A DNA stretch of 5,518 bases from an uncultured cyanobacterium. Its GTDB lineage: Bacteria > Cyanobacteriota > Cyanobacteriia > Phormidesmidales > Phormidesmidaceae. The notes under the pieces are model-generated. The model did no database searches, had not been told where the DNA came from, and was given only the letters and a program-made list of their open reading frames with translations. The position numbers were made by a program, and so were the translations under genes. The DNA lies in contig CALHGI010000227.1 of the NCBI GenBank assembly GCA_938029995.1, positions 1 through 5,518 on the forward strand. The letters run 5' to 3'. Below are positions 1 through 5,518 of the stretch, in pieces (position 1 is the stretch's first letter; every line of letters starts with the position of its first letter).

Positions 1-875
1 TCATTACCAGTACCACCATCCATAAAGTCATGGCCAGCTTCACCGTAGAGGACATCATTACCCCTGCCGCCCAGCATGGAGTAGTCATCACCGGCTCCTC
101 CAATCAGGATGTCGTCACCATCCCCACCATCTAAGGTGTCATGACCGTCTCCACCTAAAATTTTGTCATTACCAAGACCACCGCTCAGCTGATCGTGTCC
201 AGCGCCACCGTCAACCAAGTCATGGCCATCGCCACCATCAGCGATATCTTCGCCATCGCCTGCATAGAGCTCATCTTGGCCTGTCCCACCGGTCAAAATA
301 TCGTTGTCATTACCACCATTCAGAAGGTCGTTTCCAGCTCCTCCCTCCAGAATGTCGTTTCCATCATCCCCATTGATGATGTCGTTCCCCTCTCCACCTG
401 AAAGCCAATAGTCATTCCCAACACCACCGTTGATAATGTCCTCACCTGAGCCTCCTGAGATAGCATCGTCTCCCCAACTACCGAGAATAATGTCATTGCC
501 CGAACCACCAAATATTAAATCGTTATAGATGGCCGAATTATCCCCAGGAGGAAATGCTAGATTCTGCCCATTGCTGTTCGTTGAATTGCCAGAAAGACTG
601 AGGGGGCTATAGGAGTAATTGCCATTACTACCTAATTGCCAGCCACTTCCTTCCGAAAAATCTCCATGCAGTAAATCATTGCCCTCGCCGCCTGACAAAA
701 TATCGTTGCCCGCACCGCCAGCAACGATATCGGTGCCAGCCTCGCCACTGAGCCAAACATCATTTCCCTCATATCCTTGAATCTCATCGTTAAACTCTAG
801 GCCGATGAGTACATCACTGAAGACACTACCCTTCAGGACATTATCAATAACAGAAGAATTTGAATTGGAACTCAT
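1..875 (-). CDS. RTX calcium-binding repeat protein, 5' part only (runs off left edge)
   Basis: An open frame of 291 codons starts at ATG 875-873 and runs without a stop off the window, so the C-terminus and any catalytic domain are unseen. The N-terminus (MSSNSNSSVIDNVLKGS) has no Sec signal peptide. From about residue 30 the protein consists of some 23 RTX nonapeptides of the GGxGxDxxx type. RTX repeats bind calcium and fold as a parallel beta-roll after type I secretion. A non-repeat insert rich in Ser, Asn, Gly and Tyr splits the array at about residues 72-118. Several later repeats carry His in the position usually held by Asn (GDGHD, GAGHD, GEAGHD). No clear Shine-Dalgarno precedes the ATG. 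The frame stays open some way upstream, but this ATG is the first at a plausible N-terminus. It lies downstream of the barrel gene on the same strand, 317 bp away, so it probably has its own promoter. Adhesin, surface protein or enzyme cannot be told apart from this part. Confidence 0.9.
   Translation of the reverse strand, partial: MSSNSNSSVIDNVLKGSVFSDVLIGLEFNDEIQGYEGNDVWLSGEAGTDIVAGGAGNDILSGGEGNDLLHGDFSEGSGWQLGSNGNYSYSPLSLSGNSTNSNGQNLAFPPGDNSAIYNDLIFGGSGNDIILGSWGDDAISGGSGEDIINGGVGNDYWLSGGEGNDIINGDDGNDILEGGAGNDLLNGGNDNDILTGGTGQDELYAGDGEDIADGGDGHDLVDGGAGHDQLSGGLGNDKILGGDGHDTLDGGDGDDILIGGAGDDYSMLGGRGNDVLYGEAGHDFMDGGTGN
522..662 (-). other. Non-RTX insert within the RTX array of the left gene
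   Basis: Residues of about 72-118 interrupt the regular nonapeptides. They are rich in Ser, Asn, Gly and Tyr, with a SPLSLSG stretch and a PPGDN turn. The repeats resume at LIFGGSGND. I recognise no domain; it is probably a loop between two beta-roll blocks. Confidence 0.6.
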
Positions 876-931
876 GATTAAGGATTGTCGAATTAATGGG
901 TTGAAATTAGCCAGAGATTTCCTGACGGAAG

Positions 932-962
932 ATTTTAAACAAAACAGGAAAAACAAGCGCAA
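932..962 (-). promoter_or_regulatory. Possible promoter of the left RTX gene
   Basis: Read on the minus strand, TAAAAT (937-932) matches a sigma-70 -10 box at five of six positions. It lies about 57 bases before the ATG. A poor -35 candidate, TTGCGC (962-957), is 19 bases upstream of it and touches the dyad at 961-975. The spacing is longer than ideal, so this is only tentative. Confidence 0.25.
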
Positions 963-975
963 AGCACGATGCTTT
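961..975. promoter_or_regulatory. Dyad AAAGCA-CGA-TGCTTT, copy 1 (candidate operator)
   Basis: A perfect 6-bp inverted repeat with a 3-base spacer lies 86-100 bp upstream of the left RTX start codon. The same arms recur at 1044-1058 with a different spacer. It overlaps the edge of the tentative -35 element. Two copies with conserved arms and a changed spacer suggest a dimeric regulator's binding site rather than chance, but no regulator is in the window. Confidence 0.4.
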
Positions 976-1043
976 CGAAACTTGCTAGTCCTCTCAAACC
1001 ATCAAGGTTTTGTTTTGAAACAGTAGATACAGAAGACATTACA

Positions 1044-1058
1044 AAAGCAATGTGCTTT
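1044..1058. promoter_or_regulatory. Dyad AAAGCA-ATG-TGCTTT, copy 2 (candidate operator)
   Basis: This is the second copy of the dyad, with the same six-base arms and spacer length but a different spacer. Its centre lies 83 bp from that of copy 1, close to eight helical turns, so both would face the same side of the DNA. As RNA on the minus strand it would be a short AT-rich hairpin with few following T residues, which makes a terminator less likely. Confidence 0.4.
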
Positions 1059-1117
1059 CCAATACCATATTGCTCTAGTAAATCTTCAGAGAGAACGACA
1101 ATTGCACTGAACAGTTT

Positions 1118-1149
1118 AAAAAATCAGTAAACCCATCACCACAAGGTTT
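1118..1149 (-). terminator. Weak terminator-like hairpin after the barrel gene
   Basis: On the minus strand, about 43 bases after the barrel gene's stop, AAACC (1149-1145) can pair with GGTTT (1133-1129) across an 11-base loop. A run of six T (1123-1118) follows after a short gap. The stem is only five pairs and AT-rich, so termination here is uncertain. Confidence 0.2.
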
Positions 1150-1192
1150 TCAAAGTGCAACACCCTATAGAATCCTGGTCATAACACAAGCT

Positions 1193-2530
1193 TTAAAATT
1201 TAGCACGCACCTGTCCTGTAATTGCACGGTTATTAAAGGCACTCCCACCGGTTTGACCAATTACATTACTCAAGGCGTAGCCCAAATCCATTTCCAAGGA
1301 CTCTGCAATCTCAACGGTGCATTTGGCATTGTAACTATAAGCCGACGACCAACTCCTATTTAATCGTTGTCGTCCCCAAGAAGCGGCTGCACCACAGTCT
1401 AACCACTCTAAAACCTCTCCTTGCCAGCCAATTTCAGCATTGGCAACCAAAAAATCAGGAGGTGAAAAGTAACCACTAGAGAGCTCAGCATCTTCTCGGT
1501 ACCTCCAAGTAAATAGATTTCCAGCTACGTAAAAATCACCAATTTTCTTTTCTACCCTGCTAAAAGACTGCTGTTCCTGATTCCCATCGTTATAACGCCC
1601 CCAACGAACTAGGGAAAAAAGGTACATGTCAGGAGTAATCTGCCAATAGAGGTTTGGGCCATACCGCCAGGCTGTGATCTGATTGTTTAGGGTGGTGGCA
1701 TTAAACTTATATGGACCATGGTCCACAAAAAAAGAAAGTGTAGCTTTCTTTCCGATTGGGACAGACGTGTTGGCATTAAGATTAAGGGCAACCGGTAACT
1801 GATTGAAGAGATCTACACCTCCTCCGGCCGTTGTCGTGAAGTCGCCCATTTCTCCGGTCCATACTGCTTTGAGGGGGACATTAAGGACGGTATCAACATC
1901 TGGCTGAGCGTATCGGTTAAAGCCCGTTGTGACCGCAAGACGATCGCCATTGGGTAAGGTCCCTGTCACAGTTGGCTCGATAATGCGATTACCCTGATCA
2001 AAATTGCTAAAATCATCCGATAAATTCACGGTCAACCCATCAACATCCCAAATCGGAACAAAGGGACCTTCATCCGATTCAGCCCTTTCAGAATCTGGAG
2101 TAACCGGTTCAGATTCAATGGGGTCTGGAGGTAAGGATTCTGGTAGTAGCTCAACCGATGGTGGAATATAACGGCCTGGATTTAGATTTTCTGGAGCAGC
2201 CAGGTATAAAATATCAGACTCTTGTTGTCCATGATTGATTGTTGGATTATTGATTAGAGAGTCTTCCTGGACTTCTAAGTCATATAAATCAACTGCAGGG
2301 AAATCATCCGTTGCTGACCTTAGCTCTGATGTCGAAACTGGTAGCGCAGAGGCCGGTAAATCTGCAGGACTGGTTTGTAAGGTAGAGGGAGCCGAATTCT
2401 GGGGGGCAGAATCTGCCCAGGCTATTTCTGAAAATATTCCATTACAAAGAAATAGACATAAAATAAAATGTCGCCCCCTCAGATAGTTGGCGAGTTTTAA
2501 ACCTTTTGAGGAGCGTTCACTAAACAACAT
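1193..2530 (-). CDS. Outer-membrane beta-barrel protein, possibly related to the BcsC C-terminal barrel
   Basis: The 445-residue product starts at ATG 2530-2528, the first in-frame ATG after an upstream stop. Residues 1-39 are a long Sec signal peptide: a basic start, the hydrophobic core FILCLFLCNGIF, and an AWA-DS cleavage site. Residues 40-160 form a linker rich in Pro, Ser and Glu. From about 160 to the end the chain alternates polar and aromatic residues, as transmembrane beta-strands do, and it finishes in Phe (VRAKF), the usual outer-membrane insertion signal. The SGYFSPPDF segment (352-360), followed by an alternating strand, recalls the C-terminal barrel of cellulose-export protein BcsC, but the TPR repeats of BcsC are absent; I hold this family call loosely. 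Two mature cysteines (C379, C404) could form a disulfide. Another kind of porin is possible. It is divergent from the GH16 gene. The only SD-like AGG lies too far from the ATG to count. Confidence 0.85.
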   Translation of the reverse strand: MLFSERSSKGLKLANYLRGRHFILCLFLCNGIFSEIAWADSAPQNSAPSTLQTSPADLPASALPVSTSELRSATDDFPAVDLYDLEVQEDSLINNPTINHGQQESDILYLAAPENLNPGRYIPPSVELLPESLPPDPIESEPVTPDSERAESDEGPFVPIWDVDGLTVNLSDDFSNFDQGNRIIEPTVTGTLPNGDRLAVTTGFNRYAQPDVDTVLNVPLKAVWTGEMGDFTTTAGGGVDLFNQLPVALNLNANTSVPIGKKATLSFFVDHGPYKFNATTLNNQITAWRYGPNLYWQITPDMYLFSLVRWGRYNDGNQEQQSFSRVEKKIGDFYVAGNLFTWRYREDAELSSGYFSPPDFLVANAEIGWQGEVLEWLDCGAAASWGRQRLNRSWSSAYSYNAKCTVEIAESLEMDLGYALSNVIGQTGGSAFNNRAITGQVRAKF

Positions 2531-2750
2531 TTGCAGTTTATACCTATTCTTGGATGCTACAGGCTGATGCCATGTTTTGATGGCAGAGGCGAAAAATTAG
2601 GTATGGACTTAATTTACCTTGCACTACTGTTGTCTATGCCTTGTTTATAGCAAGATGCACTCCCCAAAATTGCATGAAACTAACTAATTACCTTTATATT
2701 ACCCATTTTCCTGAGCCAGATTATTGATCGTATAACTTATGTGACTCTAT

Positions 2751-2774
2751 CTGTGGAAAAACGTAGTTTCACAG
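2751..2774. promoter_or_regulatory. Imperfect inverted repeat CTGTG...CACAG
   Basis: CTGTGGAAA faces TTTCACAG. The arms pair with a single bulged G around a short loop. The TGTG/CACA ends resemble a CRP-type site, but the half-site spacing is too wide for the TGTGA-N6-TCACA consensus, so that identity is not supported. It could be an operator or a structured leader. Confidence 0.25.
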
Positions 2775-2812
2775 TAACAACATAATAGAACACATCCTAT
2801 ATGGCAGATATC

Positions 2813-2830
2813 CCTCAAGAGATATTGAGG
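2813..2830. promoter_or_regulatory. Inverted repeat CCTCAA-N6-TTGAGG
   Basis: This is a perfect six-base dyad with a six-base spacer, about 110 bp upstream of the GH16 start codon. No T-run follows on either strand, so an operator or leader hairpin is likelier than a terminator. Confidence 0.3.
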
Positions 2831-2890
2831 TCATATAAGTTTTAATAGTGGCAGCAACGGAAAAGTATCAAAGAACACACTTGGCTATCG

Positions 2891-2907
2891 CAAGTAATAC
2901 GTACTTG
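2891..2907. promoter_or_regulatory. Inverted repeat CAAGTA-N5-TACTTG near the GH16 start
   Basis: This perfect six-base dyad with a five-base spacer ends 31 bases before the GH16 start codon, so it probably lies in the 5' leader or just over the promoter. It is well placed for a repressor or for a hairpin affecting translation. Its sequence differs from the dyads at 2813-2830 and upstream of the left RTX gene. Confidence 0.3.
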
Positions 2908-2938
2908 TTCCGGGTGATCTACCAAAAGAGCAGAGAAT

Positions 2939-5482
2939 ATGTCACTAGTTTCTAGAATAAAAAAAATCATCTCCTATCTCACCAATGGCAATGATGTTTG
3001 GGGTGGCTGGGAAGAGAATGTTGACTATGAAGTCAATGGGAAAGGGGGGGATGATAAGCTTTATGGCTACAACGGAAACGATATTCTCAGCGGTGATGAT
3101 GGCGATGATGAAGTTTATGGTGGATTAGGTAACGATAGACTCCGAGGTGGAAATGGTAAAGATAAACTCTTTGGTGGTGAGGGCGATGACGAAATAGACG
3201 GCGATGATGGCGATGATGAAATCTTTGGTGGCAATGGTCGCGATCGCATTCGCGGCGGTAATGGTAATGACAAACTCTTTGGTGGCGAGGGTGATGATGA
3301 AATAGATGGGGATGACGGTGATGATGAAATCTTTGGGGAAGGGGGGCGAAATATATTAAGGGGTGGTCGCGGTCGCGATCTCATCTTTGGTGGCAATGAT
3401 AACGATGAAATCTCCGGTGGAGATGACGAAGACACCCTCTATGGCAATGGTGGAGATGACTTGATCCAGGGAGATGGACATAATGACACTATCTTTGGTG
3501 GTGATGGGAATGACACCCTAGAAGGTAATGACGGCGACGACACTATTTTTGGCGAAGCTGACCAAGATAATATCTCTGGGAATGGGGGAAGTGATTATCT
3601 GAATGGGGGTACAGGTAATGACACTATTGATGGTAACGCTGGCAACGACTATGTCTATGGTTACGATGGTGATGACAGCCTGAGGGGGGGCAGCGAAAAC
3701 GATACCCTTGATGGTGGTAGTGGTAATGACAGCCTCATCGGAGGGCTGGGGAATGACATTCTATACGGTGAAGATGGTGATGATACCTTAGTCGGTGTTG
3801 AAACCGATGTCACTGGAGTAATGGGTGAAAACACCGTTGACACCTATATCGGAGGGAACGGTAATGATGTCTTTGTCCTGGGTGATGCCACCGGAGTTTT
3901 CTACGATGATGGTGATGCAGCCACTGACGGCGCTAGCGACTATGCCCTGATCAAAGACTTTAACCGCTTCGAAGATACGATTCAACTTAACGGAACGGCA
4001 AATGATTATGTGGTGGCAGCCTTACCGTCTAGTCTCGAGCCCACTTATTCTGGCATGGCTGTGGCCGGGATCTATCAAGATACTGATGGCAGTGGAACCT
4101 GGGATAACACGGATGAGTTAATTGCGGTTGTTGAGCATCTGTCACCGGAAAGTGTGGTTTTAGACTCCGCCTATTTTCAATACACTGACACCCCTAATCA
4201 ATTCCTGGGGCACCCCGCCAATGACAGCAACTGGGAACTGGTGTTTAGTGATGAGTTTGATCTATCTGCAATAGATAGTGGCAAATGGAGCACTAAATAT
4301 AGCCATAACGTCTATGGTGGTCGTACTAATGCCTGGAATGGTGAATATCAGGCCTATGTGGGAGATAACGAGACCATTGATGGGGTAGAGTATGATGCCT
4401 TTGAATTTGATAACGGTGTCTTGAGCATTGTCAGTCAAAAGGTATCTCAGCCGCTTACTCTGGATGTTCAAGACGCTGTTGATGGCTTTGCTCCGGTTAA
4501 AACCTTTGACTATACTTCTGGCATCTTAAACAGTGACGATAATTATGCCTTTACCTATGGTTATATGGAAATGCGGGCGCAGGTTTCCGCAGGGCAGGGA
4601 CTGTGGCCTGCTTTTTGGATGCTACCCACCCATGGCGGCTGGCCCCCTGAGATTGACATTATGGAAACCTTAGGCCAGCGCACTGATACTGTATTTAATA
4701 GTCTCCACTACACAGATGAGAATGGAAATATTGCATCTGAAAAAGGAGAGCAAACCTTTGGTGGGATTGATTTCTCCACGGACTTCCACACCTTTGGTGT
4801 GGAATGGTCAGCGGATGAACTAACCTGGTTTGTTGATAATCAGGCTTTGTACAGCATTGACCATGATATCCCTGATGTGTCCATGTATCTGTTGGCCAAC
4901 ATGGCCGTGGGTGGGTACTGGCCTGGCCGTCCTGATGAGACAACGCCTGAAACCAGTTCTTTTGAGATTGACTATATTCGTGTTTACCAAAACAACGAAG
5001 GCACACTCCACGGTGGGTCTAAAGATGACACGTTGAGCAAAGCTCTGGGCCATCTTTCCGGTGAGGCAGGCAATGACAGTCTGCAAGGTGGCTATGGAGA
5101 TAACACCCTCTTGGGCGGTAACGGCGATGACACGCTCACAGGTACTGATGCGGTCAATGCAGGGTTGGGAGAACTCGATACCTTAACGGGGGGCAGCGGA
5201 GCCGATATCTTTGTCTTGGGTGAAGCGGGGCAGCTTTTCTATGATGATGGTGATAGTACAAGCCTCGGTCTGTTTGACTATGCTTTGATTACAGACTTTG
5301 ACCTGCTTCAGGATACGGTTCAACTAGTCGGTGATGCTCTAAATTATCAGCTAGGCATCTCTTCTGATGGCTCTTCTACGGAGTTATGGCATCAGACCAC
5401 CCCTGAACAAAACGAGCTAATTGCTATTTTAGATCAGCAAGTTATCAGTAGCTTTGATGTAGGGTTTTCATTCCTAGCGTAA
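2939..5482 (+). CDS. RTX-repeat protein with internal GH16 glycoside hydrolase domain (secreted endo-glucanase-like)
   Basis: An 847-residue protein, probably exported by type I secretion, since it has no Sec signal and carries RTX repeats. Order: a short basic N-terminus (1-17); 28 in-phase RTX nonapeptides (34-285); a terminal-type module (about 301-417); GH16 (about 432-684); a short RTX block (about 692-735); a second copy of the module (about 747-847), which likely carries the C-terminal secretion signal. GH16 marks are FSDEFD near the domain start, GLWPAFWMLP, the catalytic EIDIME (E571 nucleophile, D573, E576 acid/base) and FEIDYIRVYQ at its end. The extra residue in EIDIME, compared with EIDIE of lichenases, fits laminarinase-like and related branches, so a beta-1,3-glucan or exopolysaccharide substrate is plausible but unproven. 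Rhizobial ExsH is a known GH16 plus RTX type I substrate. A weak AAGAG lies eight bases before the ATG. A long RTX array ahead of the enzyme is unusual. Confidence 0.92.
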   Translation: MSLVSRIKKIISYLTNGNDVWGGWEENVDYEVNGKGGDDKLYGYNGNDILSGDDGDDEVYGGLGNDRLRGGNGKDKLFGGEGDDEIDGDDGDDEIFGGNGRDRIRGGNGNDKLFGGEGDDEIDGDDGDDEIFGEGGRNILRGGRGRDLIFGGNDNDEISGGDDEDTLYGNGGDDLIQGDGHNDTIFGGDGNDTLEGNDGDDTIFGEADQDNISGNGGSDYLNGGTGNDTIDGNAGNDYVYGYDGDDSLRGGSENDTLDGGSGNDSLIGGLGNDILYGEDGDDTLVGVETDVTGVMGENTVDTYIGGNGNDVFVLGDATGVFYDDGDAATDGASDYALIKDFNRFEDTIQLNGTANDYVVAALPSSLEPTYSGMAVAGIYQDTDGSGTWDNTDELIAVVEHLSPESVVLDSAYFQYTDTPNQFLGHPANDSNWELVFSDEFDLSAIDSGKWSTKYSHNVYGGRTNAWNGEYQAYVGDNETIDGVEYDAFEFDNGVLSIVSQKVSQPLTLDVQDAVDGFAPVKTFDYTSGILNSDDNYAFTYGYMEMRAQVSAGQGLWPAFWMLPTHGGWPPEIDIMETLGQRTDTVFNSLHYTDENGNIASEKGEQTFGGIDFSTDFHTFGVEWSADELTWFVDNQALYSIDHDIPDVSMYLLANMAVGGYWPGRPDETTPETSSFEIDYIRVYQNNEGTLHGGSKDDTLSKALGHLSGEAGNDSLQGGYGDNTLLGGNGDDTLTGTDAVNAGLGELDTLTGGSGADIFVLGEAGQLFYDDGDSTSLGLFDYALITDFDLLQDTVQLVGDALNYQLGISSDGSSTELWHQTTPEQNELIAILDQQVISSFDVGFSFLA
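3029..3352 (+). repeat. Three tandem 36-residue (108-bp) higher-order repeats
   Basis: Residues 31-66, 67-102 and 103-138 align without gaps as three 36-residue units of four nonapeptides each. Units 2 and 3 share 31 of 36 residues by my count, while about 15 of the conserved codons differ at synonymous positions. Their shared core is DKLFGGEGDDEIDGDDGDDE. Unit 1 is more diverged, and a fourth, weaker unit may follow at 139-174. Confidence 0.75.
3038..3793 (+). repeat. RTX array: 28 nonapeptides with no phase break
   Basis: Residues 34-285 divide exactly into 28 units of nine residues (27 bp) of the form GGxGxDxxx, with no insertion or deletion. Many units are more acidic than usual (GDDGDDEIF, GGEGDDEID). 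Such arrays form calcium-dependent beta-rolls. The array contains the HIP1 octamer and G-runs of six and seven bases. Confidence 0.9.
3240..3247. repeat. HIP1 octamer GCGATCGC
   Basis: A perfect copy of the highly iterated palindrome found in many cyanobacterial genomes lies inside the RTX array. A single copy is weak evidence, but it agrees with the other cyanobacterial signs. Confidence 0.6.
3839..4189 (+). other. Terminal-type RTX module, copy A (internal)
   Basis: Residues 301-417 carry VFVLG, FYDDGD and DYALI-DF, then a D-x-D-x-S-G-x-x-D-x-x-D loop (381-392) that fits an EF-hand-like calcium loop, and an ELIAVV strand. This arrangement normally ends cyanobacterial RTX proteins; here it is internal. 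The core (308-352) matches copy B at 26 of 45 residues by my count. Confidence 0.7.
4232..4990 (+). other. GH16 catalytic domain
   Basis: Residues 432-684 form a full-length GH16 jelly-roll domain of about 250 residues, with the catalytic EIDIME at 571-576 (codons 4649-4666). All three acidic residues are present, so the domain should be active. The WPPEIDIME context may place it near the bacterial exopolysaccharide glycanases, which is a guess from memory. Confidence 0.9.
5012..5143 (+). repeat. Short second RTX block
   Basis: Residues 692-735 hold about four nonapeptides (GGSKDDTLS, GEAGNDSLQ, GGYGDNTLL, GGNGDDTLT), with one degenerate unit between the first two. The block joins GH16 to the last module. 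Confidence 0.7.
5177..5479 (+). other. Terminal RTX module, copy B (C-terminus)
   Basis: Residues 747-847 repeat the IFVLG, FYDDGD and DYALI-DF pattern of copy A and end in FDVGFSFLA. The acidic calcium-like loop of copy A is missing here; the matching stretch is LWHQTTPEQNELIAIL. Its place at the C-terminus fits a type I secretion signal. Confidence 0.7.
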
Positions 5483-5518
5483 GGGACAGCATTTAGATAA
5501 CATCCAATTTAGCCAGAC

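Larger units (their letters stand above)
876..1192. other. Intergenic region between barrel gene and left RTX gene
   Basis: This 317-bp AT-rich stretch separates the end of the barrel gene from the start of the left RTX gene; both are on the minus strand. It holds two identical-arm dyads (961-975 and 1044-1058), a possible -10 element for the RTX gene and a weak terminator-like hairpin near the barrel gene's stop. A smaller inverted repeat, AAACC-N5-GGTTT, sits at 996-1010, and a perfect TTTCGAAA palindrome sits at 973-980. A minus-strand frame without stops runs from 1123 to 935, but I could not support it as a gene. No RNA gene was seen. Confidence 0.7.
2531..2938. other. Divergent intergenic region between barrel and GH16 genes
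   Basis: This 408-bp AT-rich stretch must hold the 5' signals of both flanking genes. It has three inverted repeats on the GH16 side (2751-2774, 2813-2830, 2891-2907). TATA-like boxes occur (for example TATAAC at 2731-2736 and TATAAG at 2834-2839 on the plus strand), but none has a convincing -35 partner, so I call no promoter. I found no tRNA, known riboswitch or credible protein-coding frame. Confidence 0.7.

Noticed and set aside
1..500. Regular short repeats at the left edge as a CRISPR array
   Set aside because: The repetition is the 27-bp codon period of RTX nonapeptides in an open frame, with no conserved repeat separated by unique spacers.
195..511. Short frames on both strands across the left RTX repeats
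   Set aside because: They are shadows of the repetitive RTX coding sequence, as their low-complexity translations show.
805..1026. Plus-strand frame of 73 residues overlapping the 5' end of the left RTX gene
   Set aside because: It lies antisense to the well supported RTX start, has no ribosome binding site and shows no recognisable protein features.
2513..2530. Lipoprotein signal (LFLC) at the N-terminus of the barrel protein
   Set aside because: The residue before Cys is Leu rather than Gly, Ala or Ser, and a clear AWA-DS signal peptidase I site follows.
2751..2774. CRP-type binding site upstream of the GH16 gene
   Set aside because: The TGTG and CACA half-sites are separated by 14 bases, not the spacing of the TGTGA-N6-TCACA consensus.
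2801..2845. Possible 14-residue leader peptide starting at ATG 2801
   Set aside because: No ribosome binding site, no regulatory codon pattern, and its length is easily reached by chance.
3115..3843. Minus-strand frames rich in Ser and Pro opposite the RTX array
   Set aside because: Regular Gly/Asp codons read backwards give Ser/Pro-rich frames; these are not genes.

Overview
The window looks like accessory chromosome from a cyanobacterium. Three things point that way: one perfect copy of the HIP1 octamer GCGATCGC (3240-3247), weak or absent Shine-Dalgarno sequences before the genes, and a C-terminal module with FVLG, FYDDGD and DYALI-DF motifs that I associate with cyanobacterial RTX calcium-binding proteins. 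This is an inference; the window has no rRNA or housekeeping gene to settle it.

Layout: (1) 1-875, minus strand, is the first 291 codons of an RTX nonapeptide-repeat protein that runs off the left edge. (2) 876-1192 is non-coding and holds two copies of the same dyad, AAAGCA-N3-TGCTTT, upstream of that gene. (3) 1193-2530, minus strand, encodes a 445-residue outer-membrane beta-barrel protein with a Sec signal peptide, a Pro/Ser/Glu-rich linker and a barrel ending in Phe. (4) 2531-2938 is a divergent intergenic region with several inverted repeats. (5) 2939-5482, plus strand, encodes an 847-residue RTX protein with an internal GH16 glycoside hydrolase domain (EIDIME active site). The last 36 bases hold nothing I can identify.

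The most unusual object is the GH16 gene. It begins with 28 RTX nonapeptides in unbroken phase. Next come a terminal-type module, the hydrolase, a short second RTX block, and a second diverged copy of the same module at the C-terminus. It reads like two complete RTX proteins fused end to end. At the start of the RTX block lies a higher-order 36-residue tandem repeat.

A working picture, which is inference: both RTX proteins leave the cell by type I secretion and fold on calcium outside. The GH16 enzyme cuts a beta-glucan or exopolysaccharide, and the divergently transcribed barrel sits in the outer membrane, perhaps in polysaccharide passage. No ABC transporter, membrane-fusion protein or glycosyltransferase lies in the window, so the link is by proximity only. 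I found no tRNA, rRNA, CRISPR array, insertion sequence or phage gene.
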